Positions 1 through 7,786 are shown, counted from the stretch's first letter. The stretch is DNA of 18,887 nt from an uncultured Collinsella sp. (GCA_900550825.1 URTZ01000018.1:1-18887), one strand, 5' to 3'. Notes: generated by a model not told the origin, from the sequence alone. Translations and numbers: made by a program.

Positions 1-222
1 GGCGGCAACATTACTGATCTGACCGTCGAGGGCACCCAGTTTGGTCTTGGCGCCGCCACGTGGCATGGAATCCCCTTCTATTCGGGCACCGTTGACCTGC
101 ATGCTGGCGAGACGACGACGATCACGTATACGCTGACCACGTCGGCCGAGGCGGGGGACAAGCCGCTTACGCTGCGTCAGACCCCTACATGCCAGGCGGC
201 TCGCGACAGCGCGTCGGCGTAG
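1..222 (+). CDS. C-terminal fragment of a probable extracellular protein (DUF4012-like tail?)
   Basis: The reading frame is open from the window edge to a TAG at 220-222 and gives 73 residues, so the start lies outside the window. The residues read as a beta-rich extracytoplasmic tail: alternating hydrophobic and Thr/Gly positions, with a stretch GETTTITYTLTTSAEAGDK followed by LTLRQTPTCQ. From memory, actinobacterial DUF4012 proteins end in a similar Thr-rich beta segment (PGxTxTVTYTV ... LTVRxxP), so that family is my best guess, but the fragment is too short to be sure. No membrane segment or sorting signal is seen at the C-terminus. A hairpin with a short T-rich tail follows before glmM. 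The coding sense is well supported by continuity and codon style; the identity is not. Confidence 0.6.
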   Translation, partial: GGNITDLTVEGTQFGLGAATWHGIPFYSGTVDLHAGETTTITYTLTTSAEAGDKPLTLRQTPTCQAARDSASA

Positions 223-259
223 GGTTTTTCTGGTAGCGCAGATAATCGAGTACCATTTT

Positions 260-293
260 GGGGCGGACAGGCAATCTGTTCGCCCCTATTTTG
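260..293 (+). terminator. Hairpin with short T-rich tail between the 5' partial gene and glmM
   Basis: GGGGCGGACAG (260-270) pairs with CTGTTCGCCCC (276-286) over 11 bp with one G-U, loop GCAAT, followed by TATTTTG. It sits between the first stop and the glmM ribosome binding site. It is probably the intrinsic terminator of the upstream gene. Because the tail is short and runs straight into the glmM Shine-Dalgarno, it could also be a partial terminator or attenuator. A possible -10 element (TACCAT, 251-256) just upstream would place the hairpin inside a glmM leader. Confidence 0.55.
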
Positions 294-305
294 TAAGGAG
301 AGCGC

Positions 306-1637
306 ATGAAGTACTTTGGCACCGACGGCTTTCGCGGCGAGGCCAACGTTGGTCTGACGGTAGAGCACGCTTATAAGATTGGCCGTTTTGTGGGCTGGTA
401 TTACGGCGCCAACCGCAGTGCTAAGGCGCGCGTTATCGTGGGCAAGGACACACGTCGCTCGAGTTATATGTTCGAGGCGGCGCTGGTGAGCGGTCTGGTC
501 GCGAGCGGTGCGGACGCCTATATGCTGCACGTGATCCCGACGCCGGGCGTGGCACATCAGACCGTGGAGGGCTGCTTCGATTGCGGCATCATGATCAGCG
601 CGAGCCACAACCCGTTTTGCGATAACGGCATTAAGCTCGTCAATAGCGACGGTTTTAAGATGGACGAGGACGTACTGGAGCTCATCGAGGACTACATCGA
701 TGGCAAGAGCGAAGTTCCGTTGGCCACGGGCAACCACATCGGTGCCACGGTGGACTACATGCAGGGCCGCAACCGCTACATTGCTTCGCTCATTGCAAGT
801 GCGAACTTTTCGCTGCAGGGCGTCAAGATCGGTATCGACTGCGCCAACGGCTCGGCTTCCTCGGTGGCCAAGCCGGTGTTTGACGCGCTCGGTGCCGACG
901 TGCGCGTGATCAATGCCGCGCCCGATGGCTTTAACATCAACGTCGACTGCGGCTCCACGCATATGGAGCGTCTGCAGCGCCATGTGGTGGAGCAGGGCCT
1001 GGACGTGGGTTTTGCCTACGATGGCGATGCCGACCGCTGCCTGGCCGTGGATGAGCGCGGTCGCGTGGTAGACGGCGACCAGATCCTGTACGTGTGCGGC
1101 GTGTATCTGAACAAGCACGGTCGCCTTTCGGGCGGTACCGTGGTGCCGACGATTGCCAGCAACTTTGGCCTGGTCAAGTCGCTGGAGCTTGCCGGTCTGA
1201 GCGCCGTGACCAGCGGCGTGGGCGACCGTCACGTGTATGCCAAGATGCGCGAGGGCGGCTACAGCCTGGGCGGCGAGCAGACGGGCCATACGATCTTTGG
1301 CGATATCGAGCGCACGGGCGACGGCATTATGACCTCGCTGCGCGTGATGGAAGTGATTCGTGCCGAGCGCGAGACGCTCTCGCAGCTCACGGCTCCGTGC
1401 AAGCTGCTGCCGCAGGCGCAGGTGGCCGTGCGCGTGGCGGACAAGGACGCCGCGCTCGAGAACATGGGCGTGCAGAACGCCATCGCCGAGGCCGAGGTTG
1501 CGCTGGCAGGCGAGGGCCGCGTGCTCGTGCGCAAGAGCGGAACCGAGTCGGTTATCCGCGTGCTGGCCGAGGCGCCCGACCAAGCATCTGCCGATGCCGC
1601 CATGAAGCGCATCGCCGCCGCGCTGGAAGCTCTGTAA
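306..1637 (+). CDS. glmM: Phosphoglucosamine mutase GlmM
   Basis: This enzyme interconverts glucosamine-6-phosphate and glucosamine-1-phosphate in the cytoplasm, the step before UDP-N-acetylglucosamine and hence peptidoglycan. The 443 residues match the normal family length. All hallmarks of the alpha-D-phosphohexomutase fold are visible: FGTDGFRG at 4-11, the phosphoserine loop ISASHNP with catalytic Ser100, the metal loop DGDADRC at 239-245, the sugar-binding GEQTGH at 323-328, and the phosphate-binding RKSGTES at 409-415. The FGTDGFRG start and the family length favour GlmM over phosphomannomutase. The ATG is preceded by AAGGAG (295-300) with 5-nt spacing. Downstream it runs into a strong hairpin facing a convergent gene, so it is probably transcribed alone or with the upstream gene. 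Confidence 0.96.
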   Translation: MKYFGTDGFRGEANVGLTVEHAYKIGRFVGWYYGANRSAKARVIVGKDTRRSSYMFEAALVSGLVASGADAYMLHVIPTPGVAHQTVEGCFDCGIMISASHNPFCDNGIKLVNSDGFKMDEDVLELIEDYIDGKSEVPLATGNHIGATVDYMQGRNRYIASLIASANFSLQGVKIGIDCANGSASSVAKPVFDALGADVRVINAAPDGFNINVDCGSTHMERLQRHVVEQGLDVGFAYDGDADRCLAVDERGRVVDGDQILYVCGVYLNKHGRLSGGTVVPTIASNFGLVKSLELAGLSAVTSGVGDRHVYAKMREGGYSLGGEQTGHTIFGDIERTGDGIMTSLRVMEVIRAERETLSQLTAPCKLLPQAQVAVRVADKDAALENMGVQNAIAEAEVALAGEGRVLVRKSGTESVIRVLAEAPDQASADAAMKRIAAALEAL

Positions 1638-1673
1638 GGTAGTCGTTGGGGACGTTCTTAAACGACTAGGTGG

Positions 1674-1712
1674 AAAGGGGGCGCCGCGGATTGGTTCCGC
1701 GGCGCCCCCTTT
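1674..1712. terminator. Bidirectional terminator between glmM and the M32 carboxypeptidase
   Basis: The arms at 1674-1690 (beginning AAAGGGGGCGCC) and 1696-1712 (ending GCGCCCCCTTT) are perfectly complementary over 17 bp around the loop TTGGT. The A's of one arm and T's of the other give a T tract on either strand. It sits 37 nt after the glmM stop and 22 nt beyond the stop of the opposing gene, so one element can end both transcripts. Confidence 0.85.
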
Positions 1713-1734
1713 GCGTTGGCGTGTCGGTTATGCC

Positions 1735-3318
1735 TTACAGCTGGTACAGCGTGGTGAACTTGTCCTGCAGGTAGCTGCAGTAGTAGCGGGCATCGAACGC
1801 CATGCCGCAGGCGCCCTTGATGAGTTCCGGTGCGTCCTTGGCGCGGCCCCACTGCCAAATGTGCTCGCCCAGCCAGGCGCGGACGGGTGTCAGGTCGCCG
1901 CTCGCACAGGCGCCGTTGAGGTCGACACCGTCGCGGCACATGGCCGGCACAAACATGGCGTCGTAGGCGCTGCCCAGCGCATAGGTGGGGAAGTAGCCAA
2001 ACGAGCCGCCGCTCCAGTGCGTATCCTGTAGGCAGCCGTGCGTGTCGTCGGGAACGGGAATGCCCAGGTACTCATCCATGAAGCGGTTCCAAAGCGCGGG
2101 GATGTCCTTGGCCGTGGCCTCGCCGGCAAACAGCATGCGCTCAATCTCGTAACGCACCATGATATGCAGCGGGTAGGTGAGCTCGTCGGCCTCGGTGCGG
2201 ATCAGCGACGGCTGCGCAATGTTCACGGCGCGGTAGAGCGTGTCCTCGTCCACGCTGCCGTAGACCTCGGGCGCGTGGCGGCGCAGCACCTCGAGCAGCG
2301 GTCCCATAAAGGCACGGCTGCGGCCCACGGTGTTCTCGAAAAAGCGGCTCTGGCTCTCGTGGATGCCCATGGAGGTGCCGCCCTCCAGGCAGGTGCGCGC
2401 ATAGGCGGGGTTCACGCCCAGCTCGTACATGGCGTGTCCCGCCTCGTGGATGATGCTGTAGACGTTGGAGATGCAATCGTTCTCGTAGATGTGTGTCGCG
2501 ATGCGCGCGTCACCCACGGCAAAGCCCTCGCTAAACGGGTGTTCGGTAAAGGCAAGCGTGGTGTCGTTCAGGTTCAGGCCGACGAGCTTCATAAGGTCGA
2601 AGCTCATGGCGCGCTGGGCGGCCTCGGGCACGCGGGCGTGCAAAAAGTCGGCAGCGGGCTGCTGGCCGCGCTCGCCGATGGCGTGCACGAGCGGCACGAC
2701 CGTCGCCTTGACCTCATCGCAAAACGCATCGAAGCTCTCGGCAGAAAGGCCGCGCTCGTACTGGTCGAGCCAAACGTCGTATGGGTCGCGCTTGGGGTCC
2801 ATGAGTTCGGCCTGATGCTTAAGTTGGGCGACGATTTTATCCACATAGGGCTCAAAACTCGCCCAGTCGTTGGCCGTCTTGGCCTTGTGCCACACGGCGT
2901 CGGCCTCGCAGGTGAGCCTGGTCCAGGCCTCGGCCTCCTCGGTAGGAATAACGCTTGCCTCGCGCTGGTCGCGGCCGAGCACGCGGATCTCGTCGAGCAG
3001 CTGCGGGTCGTCTACGTGTCCGCCTGCAACCGTCTCGCGCGCTAACGAGCGTACGAGCTCAACGGACTTCTCGCTGGTCAGTAGCTTGTGATGCTCGCCG
3101 GCAAGCGTGCCCATGGCGTCGGCACGGGCGGCAGCACCGTTGGCAGGAGCAATCGTCGCTCCATCGAACTCGGCAATCTTGAGCAGGTACTCGCGAGTCC
3201 ACAGCTTGCCCTCGAGTTTGCGGAACTTTTTGACGGCCTTGTCGACTTTAGCAGCCTTGACGCCCTTGGCAGCCTTTGCCACGGCGGCCTGGGCCTTCTT
3301 ATCGAGTTTCTTTCCCAT
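1735..3318 (-). CDS. Carboxypeptidase Taq, M32 family metallopeptidase
   Basis: This is a cytoplasmic zinc metallocarboxypeptidase that trims C-terminal residues from peptides. The 527 residues include the M32 zinc site HEAGH (His291, Glu292, His295) and the downstream GIHESQSRFFEN block, with Glu321 as probable third ligand. The HPF..GF..GDARIATH region (260-276) just before the zinc site is also typical. Residues 1-38 form a Lys/Ala-rich extension (KKAQAAVAKAAKGVKAAK) ahead of the usual M32 start, and the customary WDQ of the first helices is FDG here. The start is supported by AAGGA six nucleotides upstream of the ATG. It is convergent with glmM and divergent from the phe operon, about 120 bp from that operon's promoter. 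Function is known from the family; the physiological substrate is not visible. Confidence 0.95.
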   Translation of the reverse strand: MGKKLDKKAQAAVAKAAKGVKAAKVDKAVKKFRKLEGKLWTREYLLKIAEFDGATIAPANGAAARADAMGTLAGEHHKLLTSEKSVELVRSLARETVAGGHVDDPQLLDEIRVLGRDQREASVIPTEEAEAWTRLTCEADAVWHKAKTANDWASFEPYVDKIVAQLKHQAELMDPKRDPYDVWLDQYERGLSAESFDAFCDEVKATVVPLVHAIGERGQQPAADFLHARVPEAAQRAMSFDLMKLVGLNLNDTTLAFTEHPFSEGFAVGDARIATHIYENDCISNVYSIIHEAGHAMYELGVNPAYARTCLEGGTSMGIHESQSRFFENTVGRSRAFMGPLLEVLRRHAPEVYGSVDEDTLYRAVNIAQPSLIRTEADELTYPLHIMVRYEIERMLFAGEATAKDIPALWNRFMDEYLGIPVPDDTHGCLQDTHWSGGSFGYFPTYALGSAYDAMFVPAMCRDGVDLNGACASGDLTPVRAWLGEHIWQWGRAKDAPELIKGACGMAFDARYYCSYLQDKFTTLYQL

Positions 3319-3436
3319 ACCGTATCCTTAATCTCGCAGGCCGAGCGCCGCAGGCGGGTGCGCGGCCAATTTGCACAGCTACCTGCCTTGTACCCAGCGC
3401 GAACAAAACGGAACGCGGCGATGCGCTCGCGAAATG

Positions 3437-3445
3437 TGTTATCCT
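3437..3445 (+). promoter_or_regulatory. Extended -10 promoter of the pheST operon
   Basis: TG-T-TATCCT reads as an extended -10 element, with transcription expected to begin around 3452-3457. That is exactly where T-box stem I begins. No convincing -35 hexamer is visible upstream, which suits an extended -10 promoter. Confidence 0.5.
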
Positions 3446-3451
3446 ATAGCC

Positions 3452-3740
3452 CAATGCGTTGACGGAGAGGGTTTTGCCCGCCGCGTCGCCGGCAAGAGAG
3501 GGAAGGTCATGGGCTGCAAGCCTTCCTGCGGTGGCAAGGGCCAAGCGTTCACTCCCGAGCAGCGACCTCAACGGGCGCGCGGCTAGCGGCGGCGAAGCCC
3601 CAGTAGGGAAGCCGTGAGCCTCGCGACAAGGGGCACAGAGTGGGCGCGGCGGGCCAGACATCCGCCGGGTCAAACAAGGTGGTACCGCGGAATTCAACCG
3701 TCCTTGGGCAATGCACATGCCCGAGGGCGGTTTTTTGTTA
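3452..3740 (+). promoter_or_regulatory. T-box leader (tRNA-Phe sensing, transcription termination) of pheST
   Basis: Stem I closes with CGTTGA (3457-3462) against TCAACG (3568-3573). Inside it GAGGG pairs with CTCCC and GCCC with GGGC, leaving a specifier loop that contains TTC (3548-3550) followed by A. TTC is a phenylalanine codon and matches the genes downstream. The conserved T-box sequence is AAGGTGGTACCGCGG (3676-3690), whose TGG-containing bulge pairs with the uncharged tRNA acceptor end. A terminator follows. The known logic is that uncharged tRNA-Phe stabilises the antiterminator and allows transcription of the synthetase genes, while charged tRNA leaves the terminator formed. The T-box core, terminator and downstream gene are clear; the stem I pairings are by eye. 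Confidence 0.93.
3697..3736 (+). terminator. T-box regulated terminator
   Basis: ACCGTCCTTGGGC (3697-3709) pairs with GCCCGAGGGCGGT (3719-3731) over 13 positions with two G-U pairs and a nine-nucleotide loop, then six T's at 3731-3736. The 5' arm lies just after the T-box sequence, as expected for mutually exclusive terminator and antiterminator folds. Confidence 0.88.
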
Positions 3741-3822
3741 CCGAACCGGGCCGCGTTTTCACAACGCCAGGCGGCGGCAGTCGTCCCAGCGAGCGGGGAG
3801 CGCGAGAGACGAAAGGGAAGAC

Positions 3823-4899
3823 ATGAGTCTGATTGATGATCTGGTCAAACTCGAGGAAGAGGCCAAGGAGCTCGTTGCAGGCGCCGACGACGCCGCCAAG
3901 CTCGAGGCTGCACGCGTTGAGCTGCTCGGTCGTAAGGGCCGCATCACCGGCCTGATGCGCATGATGGGCAAGCTCGCCCCCGAGGATCGCCCCGTCATGG
4001 GCAAGCGCGCCAACGAGATGCGCCAGCTGATCGAGGGCATGCTCGACGAGCGCACCACCGAGATGAAGGCCGCCGCCCTCAAGCACGCACTCGAGCACGA
4101 CGCCGTCGACATCACGCTGCCGGGCGTCCGTCCGCAGATCGGTCACCAGCACCTGATCAAGCAGATCATCGAGGAGGCCGAGGACATCTTCTGCGGCATC
4201 GGCTATACCGTCGAGTCCGGCCCCATGGTCGACACTTCCTACTACAACTTCACCGCGCTCAACGCCCCCATGGATCACCCGAGCCGTTCGGCCCGCGATA
4301 CCTTCTACGTGGTCGACAACAACCCCGGCAGCGTCGCGCACCCCGAGGCTCACGCCCACGGCGAGTCCGACGTGCTGCTGCGCACCCAGACTTCGGGCGT
4401 GCAGATCCACACTATGGAGTCGCAGAAGCCGCCCATCTACATGATCTGCCCGGGCACCGTCTACCGCCCCGACACGGCCGACGCCTGCCACCTGCCGCAG
4501 TTCAACCAGATCGAGGGTCTGGTCGTCGACGAGGGCATCACCTTTGGCGACCTGAAGGGCACGCTCGACTACTTTGTTAAGTGCATGTTTGGCGAGGATC
4601 GCAAGACGCGTTACCGCCCGCACTTCTTCCCCTTCACCGAGCCCAGCTGCGAGGTGGACGTGAGCTGCCACGCGTGCGGTGGCAAGGGCTGCAACTTCTG
4701 CAAGCATAGCGGCTGGATCGAGATCTTGGGCTGCGGCATGGTCGACCCCAACGTCCTGATCAACTGCGGCATCGACCCCGAGAAGTACACCGGCTTCGCC
4801 TTTGGAATTGGTGCCGAGCGCGTCGCGGCCCTGCGCTACGACCTGCCCGACCTCAGAACGCTCATGACGGGCGATATGCGCTTCTTAAATCAGTTCTAG
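3823..4899 (+). CDS. pheS: Phenylalanyl-tRNA synthetase alpha subunit PheS
   Basis: This is the catalytic subunit of the (alpha-beta)2 class II synthetase that charges tRNA-Phe. The 358 residues contain an N-terminal coiled-coil with GRKGRITGLMRMMG (36-49), which contacts tRNA, then the class II core. Motif 2 is in GTVYRPDTADACHLPQFNQ (211-229) and motif 3 in GFAFGIGAERVAALRYDLPD (324-343). A cysteine cluster CHAC..GC..C (Cys282, 285, 290, 293) sits before GWIEILGCGM, as in many bacterial PheS. The frame is open upstream into the T-box, but the ATG at 3823 is chosen because it begins the family's usual N-terminus (MSLIDDLVKLEEEAKEL), follows AAGGGAAG and lies beyond the terminator. It is regulated by the T-box. 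Confidence 0.97.
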   Translation: MSLIDDLVKLEEEAKELVAGADDAAKLEAARVELLGRKGRITGLMRMMGKLAPEDRPVMGKRANEMRQLIEGMLDERTTEMKAAALKHALEHDAVDITLPGVRPQIGHQHLIKQIIEEAEDIFCGIGYTVESGPMVDTSYYNFTALNAPMDHPSRSARDTFYVVDNNPGSVAHPEAHAHGESDVLLRTQTSGVQIHTMESQKPPIYMICPGTVYRPDTADACHLPQFNQIEGLVVDEGITFGDLKGTLDYFVKCMFGEDRKTRYRPHFFPFTEPSCEVDVSCHACGGKGCNFCKHSGWIEILGCGMVDPNVLINCGIDPEKYTGFAFGIGAERVAALRYDLPDLRTLMTGDMRFLNQF

Positions 4900-4911
4900 G
4901 CTGCGGCTTGC

Positions 4912-4996
4912 CCAAGCACGGCACCTCGGCGCTCATTCGTCGCTTGCGTACCAAAGTACGCGGCGCTCCTCTTTCGGGCCGATCTGCCGCACTTGG
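4912..4996. repeat. Palindromic element in the pheS-pheT spacer
   Basis: CCAAGCACGGCA (4912-4923) is inverted against TGCCGCACTTGG (4985-4996) with a two-base mismatch in the middle. Just inside, TCGGC faces GCCGA, and the centre is GCGTAC-CAAA-GTACGC (4946-4961), a perfect six-bp hairpin. The 85-bp unit has the nested-arm form of REP-like or small non-autonomous repeats, placed between two cotranscribed genes. Only one copy is seen here, so its repetitive nature is inferred. Confidence 0.5.
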
Positions 4997-5083
4997 ACAA
5001 CCCTCGCTTTGTAAGGAATGTTCACAAAGTTGAAGTTTCCACCTGCATCTCTTCGCAGGCTTTCAGTATGAAAGGAGAGCTAG

Positions 5084-7537
5084 ATGCGTGTTTCTTACGA
5101 CTGGCTCAAGACCATGATCGATATTCCGGAGGATCCCAAGACTCTTTCGGACGAATATATCCGTACCGGTACCGAGGTCGAGGCGATTGACACCGTGGGA
5201 GAATCCTTCGACCACGTGGTGACTGCCAAGGTGCTCACCAAGACCCCGCACCCCGATAGCGACCATATGTATGTGTGCTCGGTCGACGTGGGTGACAAGA
5301 ACCTCGACGCTGATGGCAATCCCGCTCCGCTGCAGATCGTCTGCGGCGCGCAGAACTTCGAGGCCGGCGACCACATCGTCACGGCCATGATCGGCGCTGT
5401 CCTGCCCGGCGACGTCAAGATCAAGAAGAGCAAGCTTCGCGGCGTCGTGTCCATGGGCATGAACTGCTCCGCGCGCGAGCTCGGCCTGGGCGGCGACCAC
5501 TCCGGCATCATGATCCTGCCCGAGGACACGCCCTGCGGTATGCCGTTTGCCGAGTACGTGGGCTCGAGTGATACCGTGCTCGACTGCGAGATCACGCCCA
5601 ACCGTCCCGACTGCCTGTCCATGATCGGCATGGCCCGCGAGACCGGCGCCATCTTCGACCGCGATTTCCACGTTGAGCTGCCCGCCATCAAGGCCGAGAC
5701 CGGCCGCGCGACCGACGACGAGCTTTCGGTCGAGATCGCCGACGAGGGCCTGTGCGACCGCTATGTCGCCCGCATCGTGCGCAACGTGAAGGTCGGCCCC
5801 TCGCCCGATTGGATGGTCAAGCGTCTCAACGCCCTGGGCGTGCGCCCGCACAACAATATCGTCGACATCACCAACTACGTGATGATGCTCACCGGTCAGC
5901 CGTTGCACGCTTTTGATCTGGACACCTTTGCCGAGCGCGAGGGCAGGCGTCGCGTGGTGGTTCGCGCCGCCCAGCAGGATGAGAAGTTCACGACGCTCGA
6001 CGGCGAGGAGCGCGTGCTCGACGCCGGCATGGGCCTTATCACCGACGGCGAGCGCCCCGTGGCACTGGCCGGCGTTATGGGCGGCATGGATTCCGAGATC
6101 GAGGACGACACCGTCGACGTGATGGTCGAGAGCGCCTGCTTCAACGCCGGTCGCACCTCGCACACCAGCCGCGACCTGTCGCTGATCTCCGACGCCTCCA
6201 TTCGCTTTGAGCGCCAGGTCGATGAGACCGGCTGCGTGGATGTCGCCAACGTTACCTGCGCGCTCATCGAGGAGATCGCCGGCGGCGAGGTTGCTCCCGG
6301 CTATGTCGACGTGTTCCCCGCGCCCAAGACCATCGACAGCATTAAGCTGCGCCTGGCCCGCGTGCATGCCATCTGCGGTGCCGACATCGAGCCCGACTTT
6401 ATCGAGCGCTCGCTCACCCGCCTGGGCTGCACCGTCGAGCGCGACGGCGAGGACTTTATGGTCACGCCTCCGAGCTTCCGCCCCGACCTGCCGCGCGAGA
6501 TTGACCTGATCGAGGAGGTCCTGCGCCTGTGGGGCATGGGCCGCGTGACGGCGACCATCCCGGCTGCCAAGAACCACATCGGCGGCCTGACCCGCGAGCA
6601 GAAGCTCACCCGTAAGGTCGGCGAGATCCTGCGCGCCTGCGGCCTCAACGAGACCACGACTTTTGGCTTTGCCGCCCCGGGCGACCTGGAGAAGATCGGT
6701 ATGTCCACCGAGGGCCGCGGTTGCCCCGTGGTGCTCATGAACCCGCTGGTGGCCGAGCAGACCGAGATGCGTCGCTCGCTGCTGCCGGGTCTGCTGCAGT
6801 CTGTGGCCTACAACGAGGCCCACGGCACGCCCAACGTGCATCTGTACGAGGTCGGCAGCTTGTTCCACGGTCGCGAGAACGCCAGCCTGCCCAAGGAGAC
6901 CAAGTCCGTGGCGGGCGTGCTCTCGGGCCAGTGGAGCGAGCGGTCCTGGAACATGAAGTACCGCAAGCTGCGTTTCTTCTTTGGCAAGGGCATCGTTGAG
7001 GAGCTGCTTGCCCAGCTGCGCATCGAGAAGGTTCGTTTCCGTCCCGTCGAGGGCGAGAGCTATGCCTTCCTGCAGCCGGGTCGTGCTGCCGAGGTGCTCT
7101 CGGGCGGTACCGTGCTGGGCTGGGTTGGCGAGATTCACCCCGAGGCGCGCGAAGCCATGGGCATCGACGAGGTCGTCGTTGCCTTTGAGCTCGATCTGGA
7201 CAAGCTGATCAAGGGCGCCCGCAATCAGGAGAACTACCGCGAGTTCTCGCAGTACCCTGCTGTTGAGCACGACCTTGCTATCGTGGTCGACAACGCTGTG
7301 ACCTGCGAGGATCTTGAGCGCCGTATTACCAGCGCCGGCGGCAAACTGCTCGAGGGCGTGCGTCTGTTCGACGTCTACCGCGATCCCATCCGCATCGGAG
7401 CGGGCAAGAAGTCCATGGCCTTTGCGCTTACGTATCGCTCCGACGACCACACGCTCACCAGCGAAGAGGTCGAGAAGGCGCACCAGAAGATCGTCACCAA
7501 GGTGTGCAAGGGCGTAAACGGCGAGGTCCGCGGCTAG
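5084..7537 (+). CDS. pheT: Phenylalanyl-tRNA synthetase beta subunit PheT
   Basis: This is the beta subunit of PheRS; with PheS it binds tRNA-Phe and edits mischarged Tyr-tRNA. At 817 residues it is the full bacterial form. In order: an N-terminal B1 strand region, an EMAP/OB-type tRNA-binding domain (about 42-155, including KTPHPDSDHMYVC and VVSMGMNCSARELGL), the B3/4 editing domain (about 215-390), B5 (about 412-485), a catalytic-like core, and a C-terminal ferredoxin-fold anticodon-binding domain (about 722-815, from SQYPAVEHDLAIVV). The ATG follows AAAGGAGA at good spacing. It lies 184 bp after pheS, separated by a palindromic element, yet no terminator is visible between them, so I treat both as one T-box operon. 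Confidence 0.97.
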   Translation: MRVSYDWLKTMIDIPEDPKTLSDEYIRTGTEVEAIDTVGESFDHVVTAKVLTKTPHPDSDHMYVCSVDVGDKNLDADGNPAPLQIVCGAQNFEAGDHIVTAMIGAVLPGDVKIKKSKLRGVVSMGMNCSARELGLGGDHSGIMILPEDTPCGMPFAEYVGSSDTVLDCEITPNRPDCLSMIGMARETGAIFDRDFHVELPAIKAETGRATDDELSVEIADEGLCDRYVARIVRNVKVGPSPDWMVKRLNALGVRPHNNIVDITNYVMMLTGQPLHAFDLDTFAEREGRRRVVVRAAQQDEKFTTLDGEERVLDAGMGLITDGERPVALAGVMGGMDSEIEDDTVDVMVESACFNAGRTSHTSRDLSLISDASIRFERQVDETGCVDVANVTCALIEEIAGGEVAPGYVDVFPAPKTIDSIKLRLARVHAICGADIEPDFIERSLTRLGCTVERDGEDFMVTPPSFRPDLPREIDLIEEVLRLWGMGRVTATIPAAKNHIGGLTREQKLTRKVGEILRACGLNETTTFGFAAPGDLEKIGMSTEGRGCPVVLMNPLVAEQTEMRRSLLPGLLQSVAYNEAHGTPNVHLYEVGSLFHGRENASLPKETKSVAGVLSGQWSERSWNMKYRKLRFFFGKGIVEELLAQLRIEKVRFRPVEGESYAFLQPGRAAEVLSGGTVLGWVGEIHPEAREAMGIDEVVVAFELDLDKLIKGARNQENYREFSQYPAVEHDLAIVVDNAVTCEDLERRITSAGGKLLEGVRLFDVYRDPIRIGAGKKSMAFALTYRSDDHTLTSEEVEKAHQKIVTKVCKGVNGEVRG

Positions 7538-7649
7538 GGCTTGCGATGGGAGCGTAGGGCCTGATGGCGGTTGCTGCGGAGCCCTGCGCGACCGCGGTGT
7601 TCGGAATAAGGCACCGTTGACCCTGCATATATGACACGCGCATTACATA

Positions 7650-7683
7650 ACGGCGTGCTGCTTTTGTGGCGGCGCGCCGTTTT
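7650..7683 (+). terminator. Probable terminator of the phe operon, overlapping the next promoter
   Basis: ACGGCGTGC (7650-7658) pairs with GCGCGCCGT (7672-7680) over nine bp with one G-U, followed by TTTT (7680-7683). The 13-nt loop holds the candidate -35 hexamer of the following transporter promoter, so the terminator and promoter are superimposed. Confidence 0.5.
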
Positions 7684-7691
7684 GCTATTAT
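7664..7691 (+). promoter_or_regulatory. Promoter of the ECF metal transporter operon
   Basis: TTGTGG (7664-7669) and TATTAT (7686-7691) are separated by 16 bp. TG at 7683-7684 makes the -10 extended (TG-C-TATTAT). A start near 7698 would leave a leader of about 90 nt. Confidence 0.65.
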
Positions 7692-7701
7692 AGCCTGCGG
7701 C

Positions 7702-7729
7702 GTGTTACGAATCATCTAGCTCGTAACAC
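7702..7729. promoter_or_regulatory. Candidate NikR-type operator / leader dyad upstream of the ECF transporter
   Basis: GTGTTACGA (7702-7710) and TCGTAACAC (7721-7729) form a perfect nine-bp dyad around ten bases. Read as GTGTTAC-N14-GTAACAC, it matches the NikR operator form that I recall from comparative studies of nickel regulons. It begins a few bases after the expected transcription start, so a bound repressor would block initiation or early elongation. As RNA it would also form a hairpin. The operator match is from memory and needs a motif scan plus a NikR gene elsewhere in the genome. Confidence 0.55.
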
Positions 7730-7786
7730 TGATGAAATGGTTCAAGCGGCGATGCAATCCCATGCGCCGGCAACCGGGAGGCGTAT

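Noticed and set aside
177..1583. A 468-codon open frame antisense to glmM
   Set aside because: It overlaps glmM and the end of the preceding gene, has no ribosome site, and has shadow-frame composition.
3614..3826. Small open frames across the T-box leader and an N-terminal extension of pheS from 3640
   Set aside because: They run through the T-box core and its terminator. PheS homology begins at the ATG at 3823.
5063..7483. An 806-codon open frame antisense to pheT
   Set aside because: Its length reflects GC-driven lack of stop codons opposite a real gene. It has the His/Ala/Gly/Val composition of a shadow frame and no recognisable domain.
7692..7786. Cobalamin riboswitch in front of the cbiM-like gene
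   Set aside because: No B12-box or conserved core was found; the leader is too short for that class.
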